A DNA stretch of 64,000 nucleotides from Caprimulgus europaeus. Taxonomy: Eukaryota > Chordata > Aves > Caprimulgiformes > Caprimulgidae. The notes below the pieces were generated by a model that saw nothing but the letters and a program-made list of their open reading frames with translations, was not told the DNA's origin and searched no databases. Both the position numbers and the translations under genes were made by a program. The stretch covers positions 8,504,501 to 8,568,500 of the forward strand of contig OU015541.1 of NCBI GenBank assembly GCA_907165065.1, written 5' to 3'. Each line of letters starts with the position of its first letter. Position 1 is the first letter of the stretch. Positions 61,086-64,000 of this stretch are shown piece by piece.

Positions 61086-61125
61086 TTCTAGATTTTGAGC
61101 TCTCTGGGGCAGGCATTATGTCTGG
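61086..61125 (+). mobile_element. Possible L2-type LINE 3' end relic
   Basis: TCTAGATTTTGAGCTCTCTG followed by GGGCAGGCATTATGTCT resembles the L2 3' string in which AGACTGTAAGCTCC leads to GGGCAGGGACTGTGTCT. Only about 35 bp align, so the assignment is tentative. Confidence 0.4.
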
Positions 61126-61346
61126 GGGGTAATGCACCACTACAGGCCCCGTAGCAACCCACAGTGAACCCCGTACATCCAGCTATCCTTGGAGACAGTA
61201 CAATTGCTAACACTGTGCTGAGAAACTGCTGCAGTATTTAAGCAAAAAGTCTCTCTCTCATCTGCCCCAGACCCATTCAGCTTAGACTGTGATCCCACTC
61301 TAAACAGGAATTCATTGTATGGGTCTGAGCAGGCAGCAAAGGAGTA

Positions 61347-61369
61347 ATATATATATATATATATATATA
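61347..61369. repeat. (AT)n microsatellite
   Basis: About 11 uninterrupted AT units. Likely length-polymorphic. No adjoining element is seen. Confidence 0.97.
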
Positions 61370-64000
61370 CTGTGCTTACAACCCCTCTGGTGTCACCTTG
61401 CTTATCGCTCCAAAATAGCTTGTAATCTAAAATGAAGTAACACTACACAAAAGCTGCAAGAAAGGACCATGGAGAAGATGTAGTATGGCTCTAAAGATTC
61501 AAATCACAATTTGGGATAGCCAGAACTAATGCAGGGAGTGCAAAGTATTGCATAAATACGGTGGGGAAAGTGAATTTTGCATTGTGGATTTTTATATTGT
61601 ATTGTAATGGGAAACATCATTTATTTCTCAGATGTAGATTGAAGAGGACGTGCTGCAAACAGCATTACAACCCAGTTCTTGGAATTCATAACAAAGTTAC
61701 TTTTCCCAAGTAGTTGTTGAATAGGGATTATATTTTAGACTTTATCTATATTAAAGAAGAAATTTAGTAAGTTACTTTGTATTGAGTACACTGTCACCTG
61801 TGACCTGTGCAATTTTAATACCCACTTTGCTTCCAGTAGGACTGTGATAGTCACATAAATGATCATGTCTTGCTTCCTATAGAAGGGGCTACACGTGAAC
61901 AGGATTTGCCCCTGACTGCTCATTCCTGTGGTAGGAACAGGGTTTGCATGCAGTACAGTTGTGTGCTCAGCAGATCCTGCAGCATTAGACAGCAGCATGC
62001 TCTGCTTGATGTCAGCACAGACTTTGTGACTGGCTGTCAGGAAATTCACACTCGTGGCAGCATTACCTGGCACTGAACGTACTGTACTCTCTCCAGTTCT
62101 CCTCACTGGGTTTTTTCAACTCCAAATTCCATTTCACAATAATATGCTTCTGCCAACACTACTAAAGGCATGTCGTTGGTAGCTCAAAATGTAATTTTCT
62201 TGTCATGTACTGTTGCTTAATTATTTATATTGCTAATTAGAAATATGGGTAATTTAACATAATCTGCTGTGGATCGAGGTAGACACAACAATACTCTAGA
62301 TGTTTTTGAAAGAAAAAAAAGGGTATTAAGAATATGAAAATCACTTAGTATTCAGCATGTGACATCTCTGATAGAGCTTTATTTCTTCTGCCAGGCAGCT
62401 CCTCTTGTTTGTTTCTTTACTGTTAGATTTCTAGAAAAAAGGATTGAGAGAAACAGTTAGATCCAGCCTTTGTATTTGTCATGGTAAATATATGTAGCTG
62501 TGAGCATGTAGCTCAGCTTCTTTGCCATTATTATTTCACTGAGACAAATTTATCCCAATACATGTCCACTGATTCAAACCAGAAATTAATTTAGCCCATA
62601 ACTTCTTTTTCTTACAAAAAAATACTGAAGTTGGGTGGAACTGTAACTATAATTGGAATCAGAGTCTGAAACAAAAAACATGAAAGGCCAAACTCTCCTT
62701 AGAGGACCTGACCTTAGACATCTCCTAGCCACATTTAAAAAAGAAAAGAAAAAAGGCATGGTCTATTGTCTCTTAGGACTGGAATATATGATATCATACT
62801 AAAACTGCAAAAACTCCCAGTGAATAAACATTATCAACAAAGAACTGTGTTTGTATGATTAAGAATCACTTCAAAACTGAAAATTATTGTGATTCAGGTG
62901 ATATGGATGACCTTATGGGATCATGTAGCAGTTACAAAGTAAGTCGGACATGTCTAAGTCTATGTATTCTCTAAGGGCTATATTTTTTTAAAATGCTTCT
63001 ATTGGCATATCAAATGTCATCTAATTTATGGGGTCAAATAGCTGATCTCTGTGTGTGTAACACACTATTGAAACCATTGGAACAAACTATCGAACACACA
63101 GGAAAATTCTGCATAATGCAAAAAGTTCCATTGAGGAGAAGCTGAATTATATCTGAAGAAATTTCAGCTAAGGGAATTATGAGAGAAATCCTAGCAAGGT
63201 GAAAGAGAAACCCCTATTTAGCAAACATCTGACTTTAAATTGCTAAATCAGCCATGTCTGATAAAGATCTAATAGTAAGTCTCATAAGCCACCTCCAAAT
63301 TCCCATAGGCATAGAATTAGCATTCCTGGTATGGATTGAATCTAACGTAAATTCTGCTGAGGACAGAGGGAGTTGACTCCAACAAAGAGAAGGAAGAGGA
63401 ACAGGGAAAATTCCAAGCACTTTCCCATAAGCCACCTGAAGAACTTGTCTCACAAGCCTCAACTGTTTGTTTCTATCAATACCACCCTTTGTACACAAAA
63501 AAACAACCCATGCCTGGACCTGCTGTTAGCATGGAGAGCAAAACAGCCGAGGGAGCTGACAGACGTGTGTCAAGACTTGTTCTTGCACCATGAGCACTAT
63601 AGCCAAGTGTAAGGATTAAATACACTAAGCCAGCCCCTTCTCCAATTGGGAGGGCCCGGCTCATCATGTTTTGATTGGATTCAAAACCTTAAAATATGTT
63701 AATGGTGGCAATAATGGATTTTTGTTCTTCACCTTCTGTAACTGGAGTTTTAAGATCAACTTAAAGTATTACCCTTCATTCATGAAGACTACATTTTTTA
63801 AAGGAAAAAGTAGGGTTTTTGTTAGTTTCTATATTTATATGACAGAAGAGGCCAATCTGTTGCCCACTAGCCATATGGCTTACAGAGGAGTTTAATATGG
63901 TTTGTGAGAATGGCTGAAGATAGGCAAAATATGCATCATCTTGGCAGAAGCGAATGTGCTCCTGCTGTGTGTAACACATATTGAACAGATCTTGTGCAGG
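61370..64000. other. Intergenic DNA, no gene recognised
   Basis: AT-rich unique sequence. The minus-strand frames at 61735-62106 (123 codons) and 63235-63667 have no recognised family. The segment 63480-63660 is somewhat richer in GC than its neighbours and could be a decayed insertion, but no LTR, TSD or other hallmark is visible. Confidence 0.45.

Noticed and set aside
61735-62106. 123-codon minus-strand frame
   Set aside because: No recognisable domain, no splice or retroelement context. Chance length.

Overview
This is vertebrate nuclear DNA, most likely from a bird. It is AT-rich with very few repeats, it has one strong CpG island, and its recognisable transposons are CR1 LINE fragments, the typical avian LINE, plus worn MIR/L2-type relics. 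There are no operons, CRISPR arrays or dense ORFs. Most long open frames are chance frames in AT-rich DNA or in the GC-rich island.

The one gene I can name is PTPN1 (protein tyrosine phosphatase 1B), on the minus strand. Its first coding exon (20733-20795) encodes 21 residues matching the N-terminus of avian PTP1B. It has a full Kozak start and a consensus splice donor, and it sits inside a CpG-island promoter at about 20150-21540. Everything to the left (1-20732) is read as part of PTPN1 intron 1. I found no exon 2, so the rest of the gene lies beyond position 1. The intron holds a perfect 56-bp tandem duplication (8141-8254), a 22-bp tandem repeat near 15200, and a small CpG-dense open segment preceded by a good minus-strand splice acceptor (9306-9581).

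Right of the island (about 21.5-64 kb) is roughly 42 kb of DNA upstream of PTPN1 with no gene I recognise. In mammals the gene upstream of PTPN1 is CEBPB, across a long regulatory and lncRNA-bearing interval. This stretch is plausibly part of the equivalent avian interval, but CEBPB itself is not in the window. It contains two oppositely oriented CR1 pieces (46372-46640 and 46878-47115), a third worn CR1 piece (49818-49935), a MIR on the minus strand (40728-40857), other ancient amniote repeat relics, a diverged palindromic element (42697-42822), perfect AT-rich palindromes (32045-32119) and an (AT)n microsatellite (61347-61369).

Several acceptor/donor-bounded segments could be lncRNA exons or small coding exons, but pseudo-exons of this quality are common by chance, so all are scored low. 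I found no convincing new biological system. The items most worth checking are the in-frame upstream ATG of PTPN1, the CpG-dense intronic ORF at 9.3-9.6 kb, the rearranged CR1 pair, and the diverged palindromic element at 42.7 kb.
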